This document shows, piece after piece, positions 8,755-16,773 of a DNA stretch of 64,000 nucleotides. The notes beneath the pieces are model-generated. The model did not search any database. It saw only the letters and a list, made by a program, of their open reading frames with translations, and was not told the DNA's origin. The position numbers and the translations under genes were made by a program. This DNA is from a bacterium (GTDB lineage Bacteria; Cyanobacteriota; Vampirovibrionia; Obscuribacterales; Obscuribacteraceae): contig WGMS01000001.1 of the NCBI GenBank assembly GCA_016124935.1, forward strand, positions 186,001-250,000, read 5' to 3'. Positions within the stretch are counted from its first letter, which is position 1. Each line of letters opens with the position of its first letter.

Positions 8755-9415
8755 GAACGCAAAGCAGGCCCGGAAGACAACAAAAGTCTCGAGAGCGAAA
8801 GCGAAGCAGATGGTAGACGAGCTTTGCAAGCTCTATCCCGACGCTCAATGCGAACTCAATTTCGACAACAACTACCAGCTCCTGACCGCCGTCATTCTCT
8901 CGGCCCAGACCACCGATGTCCAGGTCAATAAAGTAACGCAGTTATTGTTCAAGAAATATCCCCAGGCGATAGATCTTGCTGAGGCTGCTCTCGATGATAT
9001 CAAAGAGATCGTAAGACCGACCGGCTATTACAACGCCAAAGCGAATAATATTCAACAATGCGCCCAGGCGCTGGTGGCGCGTCATAGCGGCATCGTCCCC
9101 GACAATATGGACGAGCTGGTCAAATTGCCCGGAGTAGGACGCAAGACGGCCAATGTCGTGCTTGGTGTTGCATTCGGTGTACCGGGCTGGAGCGTCGACA
9201 CTCATGTGCAGCGGCTGTCACGTCGATTCGGATTTACGCAGGAGACCGACCCTTCCAAAATCGAAAGTGATCTACAGAAGCTTTTCCCGGGGGAGGACTG
9301 GTCTAAGATCTCTATTACCATAATCTGGCATGGTCGCAGAATGTGCTATGCCCGCAAACCTGATTGCCTGCAATGCCCGATAAATAAACTCTGCCCGAGC
9401 GCCGAAACCTGCTGA
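8729..9415 (+). CDS. nth: Endonuclease III (base-excision DNA glycosylase/AP lyase)
   Basis: Removes oxidised pyrimidines and cleaves the AP site. The 228-residue protein has the helix-hairpin-helix LPGVGRKT with Lys139 as Schiff-base nucleophile and Asp157 in WSVDTHVQR. The four 4Fe-4S cysteines are at 206, 213, 216 and 222 (spacing C-x6-C-x2-C-x5-C). The N-terminus has a Lys/Arg/Thr-rich extension of about 25 residues. It overlaps the 3' end of ispE by 26 bases. A shorter start at 8810 (MVDELC) would remove the basic tail and the overlap and cannot be excluded. Confidence 0.95.
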   Translation: MKKATTRSKNAKQARKTTKVSRAKAKQMVDELCKLYPDAQCELNFDNNYQLLTAVILSAQTTDVQVNKVTQLLFKKYPQAIDLAEAALDDIKEIVRPTGYYNAKANNIQQCAQALVARHSGIVPDNMDELVKLPGVGRKTANVVLGVAFGVPGWSVDTHVQRLSRRFGFTQETDPSKIESDLQKLFPGEDWSKISITIIWHGRRMCYARKPDCLQCPINKLCPSAETC

Positions 9416-9528
9416 TGAGGCTTTTGCCGGTAGTATTTGACAATGCCCCTTCCAATCGTTGCCGCGGTTGATAGAATCGTATTACTGCTTCGTGTTTATT
9501 GTTCCTTTCCCTTTTAAAAGATCAGGCT

Positions 9529-9915
9529 ATGACTTCCGAATCAAACACTACCGAATCCACGGACAAACAGCCCATTCCCAGGCTCGGATTTTTCGACAAT
9601 CTGAAGGCCTCTTACACAAAAATACGAACTTCGGTGAATGAAGAGGGCAAAAATATCCGGAAGTCCGATCCCCTCACGATCTGGATGGTGCCGGGTCTAG
9701 CCGTCGCCCTGGTTTTCGCCTCTCTCTCGGGCGGCATCGTAAGGCTGGCAGTGGCGTTCCTGGCTTATTTCAGCGCCTGCCTCTATGTGGCTGCCAGGAT
9801 AGGAATCGTAAGAAGCATGAACTCTAGACAAGTCAATCTGGTCTGGCATATTATAATGTGCTCGTTCATAGCTGGAATCCTCTTTGCCTTTCTATTCCTC
9901 AGCCTTCTCAACTAA
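9529..9915 (+). CDS. Small integral membrane protein, unknown
   Basis: No family recognised. From the ATG at 9529 it is 128 residues. A polar Ser/Thr/Glu-rich N-terminus of about 25 residues leads to an amphipathic stretch. Three hydrophobic segments follow (about 60-78, 78-95 and 108-127), the last running to the C-terminus (FAFLFLSLLN). An alternative ATG ten codons upstream at 9499 would add a hydrophobic-basic leader. Ribosome-site evidence for either is weak. It stands alone between nth and the metalloprotease gene. Confidence 0.6.
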   Translation: MTSESNTTESTDKQPIPRLGFFDNLKASYTKIRTSVNEEGKNIRKSDPLTIWMVPGLAVALVFASLSGGIVRLAVAFLAYFSACLYVAARIGIVRSMNSRQVNLVWHIIMCSFIAGILFAFLFLSLLN

Positions 9916-9970
9916 AAAAGGACAGAAGAAAGAACAGGAGGACTAATCCCTCGCAAAGGGTGGATTTCTA

Positions 9971-11005
9971 ATGTTCAGATTTAGTCGAAGGTCTTCTATT
10001 ACAGGCATTGCGGTCCTGGCCGCAGCGGTGTTGAACCAGATATTTTTGATCGAACCGAAGCCTGTCCGAGCTGCCGCCTCGAAGCGATCCATGACGGTGG
10101 AGGCAAGGCGCTTCTTCGACCAGGGCAAAGCGCAGTTCGCCGCGAAGCAATACAAAGAAGCCCAGGCCAGCTTCGAAAAGGCCTGCCGGATTTCCTCCCG
10201 TAGTGACAGCGCCCAGTATTATCTTGGTATGGCTGCGCTCTATGCAGGCAATAATAAGCTCTTTATCGACTGCATGACCAAGGTAGTAGTCATGAACAAG
10301 CTGAAGAACTCTATCATCGCCAAAAACGCCCTGGTCAACATCCTCAAGTACTCCAGGCTGCATCCTTACTGCGCCCTCAACAGCCAGGAGCAGCTCTGCC
10401 GCTGGGATACCCAGCGTCATCCTGTACTGCAGATTTGTATCAGTCAGGGTCTTGCCCTGCCTCCCGAGTACCAGGGCAAGAGTCTCAATATCAACGAGAT
10501 CAGAGAATTCAGGCGGCTCTTTCAAACAGGGACCTTTGCACGCGCCCTGGTCAGAGAGCCTACTTTCAAAAGCTATCAAGCCCAGAACGCGGTTTCTGCT
10601 CTCCGCAAGTGGGACTGGGCCGCTCGAGAAGGGCTTTTCAGATACGCATTCACCAATGACCCGGCAAAAGCAGATATTCTGGTACTCTGGACCCCTCGAT
10701 TCAGAGCCGGTGGCGAGATGGAAGGTCTGACCAACTATTTCGGAACCAATAAACCTGGTCAGGGCAAGGTCATAATTCAACTAAACACAGGCGGTCTCTC
10801 CGAATCGAAAGGTAACGCCTATGCCCAGCTCATGGCCGCCCACGAATTCGGTCATGCTTTTGGTCTGGGCAGTCACAGCCCCGGCGCCGACGATATTATG
10901 ACCGCCAAAATCTATTACGACAGCAATAATGCTCACAGTATAAGCGAAAACGATAAGGCCGTTCTTCGGGCAGTCTACAATCTCGAACCGGATAATCCCT
11001 GGTAA
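9971..11005 (+). CDS. Secreted TPR-containing metzincin (matrixin-like) metalloprotease
   Basis: 344 residues. Residues 1-35 are a Sec signal peptide (RRSSITGIAVLAAAVL core, VRAAA end). A TPR-like helical region lies at about 42-110 (ARRFFDQGKAQFAAKQYKEA). A linker with several cysteines follows. The C-terminal zincin domain has HEFGHAFGLGSH with zinc ligands His291, His295 and His302, and catalytic Glu292. Eight residues on, DIMT supplies the metzincin Met-turn at Met310. The spacing fits the M10/matrixin-type HExxHxxGxxH family. The segment before it (PAKADILVLWTPRF) matches the strand that opens such domains. It likely cleaves extracytoplasmic proteins; substrates are unknown. AGGGTGG lies just upstream of the ATG. 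Confidence 0.85.
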   Translation: MFRFSRRSSITGIAVLAAAVLNQIFLIEPKPVRAAASKRSMTVEARRFFDQGKAQFAAKQYKEAQASFEKACRISSRSDSAQYYLGMAALYAGNNKLFIDCMTKVVVMNKLKNSIIAKNALVNILKYSRLHPYCALNSQEQLCRWDTQRHPVLQICISQGLALPPEYQGKSLNINEIREFRRLFQTGTFARALVREPTFKSYQAQNAVSALRKWDWAAREGLFRYAFTNDPAKADILVLWTPRFRAGGEMEGLTNYFGTNKPGQGKVIIQLNTGGLSESKGNAYAQLMAAHEFGHAFGLGSHSPGADDIMTAKIYYDSNNAHSISENDKAVLRAVYNLEPDNPW

Positions 11006-11017
11006 AAGCTATAGCAA

Positions 11018-12160
11018 TCAACCTTTCCCTTTTGTGAGCGATTCTATGTAAGCGACTTTGCGACTCAGCTCAGCCGCCTCTTTGAACCGTCCCAGCCCTT
11101 TATAAGCTTTGATCAGAAGCTTCATCTCGTTCAAATTCAGGGGCTGATTGGTGCCGTAGCAAGCATCGATTATTTTTATATCGAGCTCCAGCAAAGGCGC
11201 CGCTTCGCGATATTTTTTCTGTTTCATGGCTACCTCGGCAAGCACCCGACGAGGGAAGACCGTTTTCAGATCCGACTTACCCTCATCCCTCTCCAGCACC
11301 GCCAGTGAAGCCTCTGCCTCGGAGCGCGCCAGATCCAGAACGCCTGCGTCTAGCAGACACCTGGCCAGTTCTGACTGCACAGATGGTGCCTCACTGGGAT
11401 CAACGCCTTTAAGGGACGAGAAAAGAGCGATGGCCTGTCGATAGTAGGACTCGGCTTCCCTGTATTTGTTGAGCCTGTGCTTGATCATGGCAAGGGTTCG
11501 AAACTCCTCGGCCAACTTCGAATTGTGACTGCCATTTATTTCCTGATCCCTGTCGATAAGCCTGGTGCAGTACTTCTCCGCTTCGACAAATTTAGATGCA
11601 GCGAAGCTATGCAAAGTAAGGTCTCTCAGAATCTCGACTATGTTCTTATCACTCCCCGATATCTCTTTGAGCTTGAGACTATAAAGCAGATAACGTCCCC
11701 TTTTTTCAGAGGCCGGGTTAGCGACATGATATTCTTTGAAGCTATAGCTCAGATTATCGAGCCAATCTACCGCGTCATCACTCAACTTAGTCTTTTTTCT
11801 GGTCTGTCTAAGTTGATAGACTTTCATGATCGAAGCCAGGTACTTTTCTGCCTGCAGCCCGTCTCTCTGTTGCAGCCTCAGGTCAGCCAGACGAGCTAGA
11901 GTAGCCACCTCTTCGCTGGTATCATCACCATAGGCTCTTACGGCGGCAAGAGCCTTCTTGAAATTACTCTCGGCGTCAGCCTGTTTATTTTCATGGAGAT
12001 TCTGCACCGCTTTATTAGAAAACGACTTCCAGAGTTCCAGAGACTTCACTCCAGAAGCTCCGCCATCGGCATTTTCCGCCCGGACCAGAAGAGGACAGAA
12101 GAGATTAGCAGAGAGAGCAAGCCCAAGGGCGAGAATATTTGTTTTGCTACGGATCATCAA
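11018..12160 (-). CDS. Secreted TPR-repeat protein
   Basis: 380 residues with a Sec signal peptide (about 1-28, ending VRAEN). The rest is helical TPR-like repeats of the Tetratricopeptide/kinesin-light-chain type: ALAAVRAYGDDTSEEVATLARLADLRL, KLAEEFRTLAMIKHRLNKYREAESYYRQAI and further units with the A-x-x-x-Y-x-x-A pattern to about 370. It probably acts as a periplasmic scaffold. Its ATG overlaps the stop of the upstream lipocalin-like gene (ATGA-type overlap at 12157-12160), so it is the last gene of the ABC transporter operon. It ends 12 bases from the convergent metalloprotease gene. Confidence 0.8.
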   Translation of the reverse strand: MMIRSKTNILALGLALSANLFCPLLVRAENADGGASGVKSLELWKSFSNKAVQNLHENKQADAESNFKKALAAVRAYGDDTSEEVATLARLADLRLQQRDGLQAEKYLASIMKVYQLRQTRKKTKLSDDAVDWLDNLSYSFKEYHVANPASEKRGRYLLYSLKLKEISGSDKNIVEILRDLTLHSFAASKFVEAEKYCTRLIDRDQEINGSHNSKLAEEFRTLAMIKHRLNKYREAESYYRQAIALFSSLKGVDPSEAPSVQSELARCLLDAGVLDLARSEAEASLAVLERDEGKSDLKTVFPRRVLAEVAMKQKKYREAAPLLELDIKIIDACYGTNQPLNLNEMKLLIKAYKGLGRFKEAAELSRKVAYIESLTKGKG

Positions 12161-13269
12161 ATCTTCTTTCTGAATCGCTCTGCATAGCCGGTCATCTCTA
12201 TGTAGGCTTTACCAGACTGCTTCTCGCCCTTCTTAATAGCCGATACTGACGCGGCACCCTCCCAGTAGGTTACCCCGGTGGACTTGCCCGTGGCAAGTTC
12301 CTGATCGTCCATAACCGGTGAGAGCTTCATAGACAGAGCCTCGGAAGGTATCGAAATATTCCAACCCATAGGATATTTGCCCCCGCTCCTCTTACTCTGC
12401 CAGATCCTATCTGACTTGATTATAAACTCGTTTCTGGCAAGATGCCTGTGACGACCGTCGGCGTAGACAACGGTGCCCGAGCTGTGCTCATCGATACCCC
12501 CATCGGCTCTACGCATGACATAGAGCATGATCTCACGATTGTCATCCAGCTGGATACTGAACCAGTCCCAGCCCACCTGATTATCGGTCAACTGATTGGA
12601 GCCGAACTCATGATCCATCCAGGCGTTGCCTCGAACAAAAACCGGTTTGTCCGCCACCGACAGGACTCCTCTGGCGGAAAGCCGGCTCAAAGAATAGTAA
12701 TGAGAAGCACAGCCTTTACAAGAGGCCTTCTGACTGACTCCGTCCTTACCATGAACAACGGGCTTCTTGAGAGAATCGAGAACCAGGTCGAGCTTATAGT
12801 CGCCACCATTGGCGGAGAGAATGATGGTTTCGGGATCGGCGAACTTCATGCTCCATGACTGATTAAAGACAAGAGGAAAGTCCTCTCTGGCATCGGCAAG
12901 GCCGAGTCCTTTACGATTGAGTTTCTCGAAAAAACTGAATTTGCCCCGGGCTTTGTCGGTGACGGCGAAGTGAGCAAGGTAGATGTTGTCCAATCGAAAT
13001 GCGCTTGCTTTATCCGAGGGTCTCTCATCACTGGCGGTGCGAAAAAATGTCAACTCGAATCCATAATCCTCACCGCTATCGGCTTTCAAGTGTCCGGTAA
13101 AATACCACCATTCTGTCTTGAATTGATCGTGACTGCCATGGTCGCGAGGAAAGCTGAATTTGTATCCGGGTAAGGCTTTCTTGAAAGTCCTGGCGGCTTC
13201 AGCGCCGGGCAGATCAATCATAACCAGAAGAAAAAGAGCCAGAATCGAAACCGAAATTATCTTATTCAC
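12157..13269 (-). CDS. AttH/CrtC-type lipocalin-like secreted protein
   Basis: 370 residues with a signal peptide (about 1-25, LPGAEAA). The sequence after it, FPRDHGSHDQFKTEWWYFTG, is the hallmark opening of the AttH/CrtC (carotenoid 1,2-hydratase-like) lipocalin pair family, COG5621. The WMDHEFGSNQL segment and the WDWFSIQLDDNREIMLY strand are also typical. Members bind or hydrate hydrophobic ligands; for this one the ligand is unknown. In the att-type operons the family travels with an ABC ATPase and FtsX-like permease, exactly the two genes upstream here. The start overlaps the permease end by eight bases. Confidence 0.85.
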   Translation of the reverse strand: MNKIISVSILALFLLVMIDLPGAEAARTFKKALPGYKFSFPRDHGSHDQFKTEWWYFTGHLKADSGEDYGFELTFFRTASDERPSDKASAFRLDNIYLAHFAVTDKARGKFSFFEKLNRKGLGLADAREDFPLVFNQSWSMKFADPETIILSANGGDYKLDLVLDSLKKPVVHGKDGVSQKASCKGCASHYYSLSRLSARGVLSVADKPVFVRGNAWMDHEFGSNQLTDNQVGWDWFSIQLDDNREIMLYVMRRADGGIDEHSSGTVVYADGRHRHLARNEFIIKSDRIWQSKRSGGKYPMGWNISIPSEALSMKLSPVMDDQELATGKSTGVTYWEGAASVSAIKKGEKQSGKAYIEMTGYAERFRKKI

Positions 13270-15865
13270 TACGGACCACCTCGGGGGCCTGGGTTGCCGA
13301 TGCGAGCCTTGCCGGAATCAATCCGGAGGCTATCGAAGTAAACATGATTATGACGAAAGTCTGTGCTATGAAATCAAAAGGAACGGTGAATCTTATCGTC
13401 CAGCCGAAGGATTGCTTGTTGATGACGTAAATAAGAAGCAATGACAGGACAAAGCCGAGCATTATACCGAAAACACAGCCGTAAAGACCAAGAACACCGG
13501 CTTCGGTGAGCACCATTTTCTTGATGCCTTTTGCAGGCAAGCCTATGTATTTCAAAATGCCGAATTCTCTTCTAGACTCTTCGGTCAAAGCGAAGAGCGC
13601 GTTCATTACCGAGAGTATCGCCACCACAATCGAGATCGCATGCAATGCGTAGGTAACGGCAAAAGTCTGATCGAATATTTCAAGGATGCGCTCTCGCAAT
13701 TCACCGGTGGTTCTGACCACAAAGCGAGATTGACCGGATAACTCGGAAAAAATTCGTTTTCTTACGGATACCGGCTCGTAACCCTTCTTCACGAAGATGG
13801 CGAAACTGTTGATGCCGTCGTCTTTCATATTCTTCCGGTAGAAATCGCGATTGACCACGACGAAGCCGGTATCGTTCACATAATCGTAATAGACATCCTG
13901 AATATACAGAGGCATAAGTCCCGTCTTGAAGGGAACTTCAATGGTGTCACCAGCCTGAACTCCATGTTTTATTGAAAAACTCTCCGAGACTATGCAACTC
14001 TTGCCGCGAATTGAAGAAGCCACCTCACGGTTACTTCTTCCCGATAGATAATTGAGATTGCTGTATTTTTCGACCAGATCAAATCGAGCACCACCCAGGG
14101 TTGCTTTCATCCCGGCGTACTCAAAATCGCTTTCGGTCCACGGCTCAACCGCCTCCACTCCGGTTACTGCCGCCAGTCGGCTTTCCATATGGGCAGAAAA
14201 GCGGGCATTCTTCGAGCCCCCATCACTGGAAGCCGGTCGCATCCATAGATCCGCCACCAGAGTTTGCCTGGCCCAATCTATGACCGTCTCTCGAAAGCTG
14301 CCTATCATAATGGCAAGACTGATAAGCATGGCAATTCCTATAGAAAGAGTCGCCACCGCCACCGAACTGCGTCCGAGAGTACGCCCCAGGGATGATACCG
14401 CCAGGCGACTTTCAAGACCCATAAGAGGATAGAGAATTCGACCAAGAACAGGCAACATTCGCTTCAGTAGGGCAGGCATCAAAAATGCAACCCCGAAAAC
14501 ACAGGTCAAAGCCGAAAAATATCCAAAGAAAGGAAAGTTAGCCAGAGCAGGAAGCGTGGATGAATAAGCGCTCAAACCGAAGAAAACGAAAGCTACCATC
14601 GCAAACGGCAGGGTCCAGCGGTCTATATTGAGTTCAATCGACATTTTGCGAGTCGCCTCCGCCGGTGACACCGCCGCCGCTTCCAGAGCTGCCGGGACGG
14701 CGGCGACCGTAGTAAGCCCGACTCCTGTAAGGAAGGCAACCAGAAGAATAACGGGCTCCAATCGCACACTATCGAGAGGCAAAGAAAAATAGAGACGCTG
14801 ATAAGTCATCGCCACCGCCTGGAGCGCCCAGTCGGCTATCAATACTCCACAGAACAGGCCAAGCAGAGAGCCCACGGCACCGAAGAGAATCGCTTCCGCC
14901 AATATCAGGCTGAGAATATTCCTGGATGACAGACCCAGAATACGCAGGGTCCCGAGTTCCGGCCGGCGCCTGATGACGGTTATCGCCATGGTGTTATAGA
15001 TCAAGAACATCCCGACTAGAAGAGCGATAAAAGAGAGGGCATAAAGGTTGTACTCGAAAGAGCGGGTCATTTTCTCGATCTGACTGGTGCGGGTGGAGGC
15101 GGGCTCTACCGTCACCGAAACCGGCAGTTCGCTTTTCAATTTCTCCTGCAGAAGTTCTATCTTCTGAGGAGGCGAGATAATCTCGACCTGCGATACCTGC
15201 CCGGGCAAGTCCAGAATCTCCTGACCAAGAGAAAGGTCACAGATAAGAAGCCTTCCTCCATAGGCGGCACCGGTGCCTTTATCGGTCAGCACCCCTGAAA
15301 CCTGTACTTCAAAACGCCGGTCGTCCACGGCAAGCTCTATCTTGTCACCTTCCGATAGCTTGTGCTCAGAAGCCAGAGCATGACCGACCAGTACGCCGAG
15401 ATGCTTGAACACACCGTTCAGTGAAGTAGGGGATTCGCCACTTGAATCTGAGTCTGCCACTTCGTAGCCTTTGAAGGCATCATCGGCAAAATAATCCACC
15501 GCAAGCAGTTGAATAGGCTCAGATTTGTCGTCCCCGACAGACATAACGACATCATCGGTGATGATGGGGGTATAGACAGCCCCAGCCATTTCCAGCCATG
15601 TCAATCCGGTCAGAATAGACTGATCGAAGCTGCGACCGGTAAGTGGACGGATCTCAAGATTGGCTTTTCCGGCCACTCTATCGACAGTATCATGAAAGGA
15701 GGAAAGCGCTGTTTTGTTCGCCAGTCCTATGGCAAGGAAGACGCTGACACCCAGGGTGATGCCGCAAATGGTGATGACAGTCCGAACATAATTGTGTAAG
15801 CAGTCCCGGAGCACAAACTTACGGAATAGAGAGAGCGCCCCAAGAAAATGATCAAATTCACGCAT
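13262..15865 (-). CDS. FtsX-like ABC transporter permease (MacB/AttF-G type fusion)
   Basis: 867 residues. An N-terminal helix (about 20-45, NYVRTVITICGITLGVSVFLAIG) and a large extracytoplasmic domain are followed by three helices (about 270-400). The pattern then repeats: a helix cluster (about 415-500), a second extracytoplasmic domain and three C-terminal helices (about 735-850). Each half carries the FtsX-core signature (RRRPELGTLRILGLS and ESRREFGILKYIGLP). It is therefore a tandem fusion of the two permeases that the att operons encode separately. It works with the adjacent ATPase, whose gene overlaps it by eight bases. Likely exports or extracts a lipid or lipoprotein. Confidence 0.9.
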   Translation of the reverse strand: MREFDHFLGALSLFRKFVLRDCLHNYVRTVITICGITLGVSVFLAIGLANKTALSSFHDTVDRVAGKANLEIRPLTGRSFDQSILTGLTWLEMAGAVYTPIITDDVVMSVGDDKSEPIQLLAVDYFADDAFKGYEVADSDSSGESPTSLNGVFKHLGVLVGHALASEHKLSEGDKIELAVDDRRFEVQVSGVLTDKGTGAAYGGRLLICDLSLGQEILDLPGQVSQVEIISPPQKIELLQEKLKSELPVSVTVEPASTRTSQIEKMTRSFEYNLYALSFIALLVGMFLIYNTMAITVIRRRPELGTLRILGLSSRNILSLILAEAILFGAVGSLLGLFCGVLIADWALQAVAMTYQRLYFSLPLDSVRLEPVILLVAFLTGVGLTTVAAVPAALEAAAVSPAEATRKMSIELNIDRWTLPFAMVAFVFFGLSAYSSTLPALANFPFFGYFSALTCVFGVAFLMPALLKRMLPVLGRILYPLMGLESRLAVSSLGRTLGRSSVAVATLSIGIAMLISLAIMIGSFRETVIDWARQTLVADLWMRPASSDGGSKNARFSAHMESRLAAVTGVEAVEPWTESDFEYAGMKATLGGARFDLVEKYSNLNYLSGRSNREVASSIRGKSCIVSESFSIKHGVQAGDTIEVPFKTGLMPLYIQDVYYDYVNDTGFVVVNRDFYRKNMKDDGINSFAIFVKKGYEPVSVRKRIFSELSGQSRFVVRTTGELRERILEIFDQTFAVTYALHAISIVVAILSVMNALFALTEESRREFGILKYIGLPAKGIKKMVLTEAGVLGLYGCVFGIMLGFVLSLLLIYVINKQSFGWTIRFTVPFDFIAQTFVIIMFTSIASGLIPARLASATQAPEVVRSE

Positions 15866-16601
15866 TTCTCTCGTCGCTCACAATTCTTCCATCCCGCATT
15901 CTTATGGAGCGCTCGGCACAAGCGGCCGCCTCATTGCTGTGGGTAGCCATGATGATGGTGATTCCTGATTCGGCATGAATTTCAGAAAGGAGAGCGAGAA
16001 CCTTCTCTCCGTTCTCCGAATCTAAATTGCCGGTGGGTTCATCGGCAAGCACTATAGCCGGTTTGTGCACAATCGCTCTTGCCACCGCCGTTCTTTGCAT
16101 CTCTCCTCCGGAGAGCTGAGCGGGAAGATAGCCTCTACGTTCGCCCAGTCCGATCTTGTCCAGTAGCTCAGTCACTTCCGAGTCCACGAAGGCACGGTCA
16201 TGACCGGCAATTTCAAGAGGCAAACGCACATTCTCCTCGAGGGTGAATGTCGGAAGCAGGTTGAAAAATTGAAAAATAAATCCAAGCTTCTTCAACCGAA
16301 ATTCGGTCAACTGATCGTCACCCATCGATTGCAGAGAAAGACCGCCGACTTCAATCACACCTTCGGTGGGACGGTCGATGCCGCCGAGGAGATTGAGCAA
16401 AGTGCTCTTGCCGCAACCGCTTGGTCCTAACAGAGCGACAAAACTACCCTGACGAATTTCGAGATCAAGCTCCTTGACCGCGTCGAGATGGCGCCCGGTG
16501 TATCTTTTGGATACCTGCTTCAACACAATATCCAGCAAACAACCGTCTCCTTCTCGATTTCCTCTCTCGTCCGCCAGATTCTCCAAGATTCGCTCAGTCA
16601 T
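15858..16601 (-). CDS. ABC transporter ATP-binding protein (LolD/MacB class)
   Basis: 247 residues with a complete nucleotide-binding domain: Walker A GPSGCGKST (59-67), Q-loop FQFFNLLP, signature LSGGEMQR (163-170), Walker B IVLADEP (183-189) and switch histidine in ATHS. The D-loop and 'TGNLD' segment place it in the LolD/MacB/FtsE-like group that energises FtsX-type permeases. First gene of a four-gene overlapping operon (ATPase, permease, AttH-like lipocalin, TPR protein). An N-terminal extension of about 22 residues (acidic) is unusual for the group, and an internal start near residue 21 is possible. Confidence 0.92.
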   Translation of the reverse strand: MTERILENLADERGNREGDGCLLDIVLKQVSKRYTGRHLDAVKELDLEIRQGSFVALLGPSGCGKSTLLNLLGGIDRPTEGVIEVGGLSLQSMGDDQLTEFRLKKLGFIFQFFNLLPTFTLEENVRLPLEIAGHDRAFVDSEVTELLDKIGLGERRGYLPAQLSGGEMQRTAVARAIVHKPAIVLADEPTGNLDSENGEKVLALLSEIHAESGITIIMATHSNEAAACAERSIRMRDGRIVSDERNA

Positions 16602-16773
16602 AATTATCCGCTGCTTTGACCCAAGTATAGGTGAAATATATGGAAGGAGCTTGTCTTCCGTCCCTCATTACATTAAGGTGTTATGGTGTATTTTCCGTGA
16701 ACGCGATTTAAAACACGGTTTAGAACCTCCGTTCGAATAACCTTTTGCAAGACACCTAGAAAGCCGGTAACCT

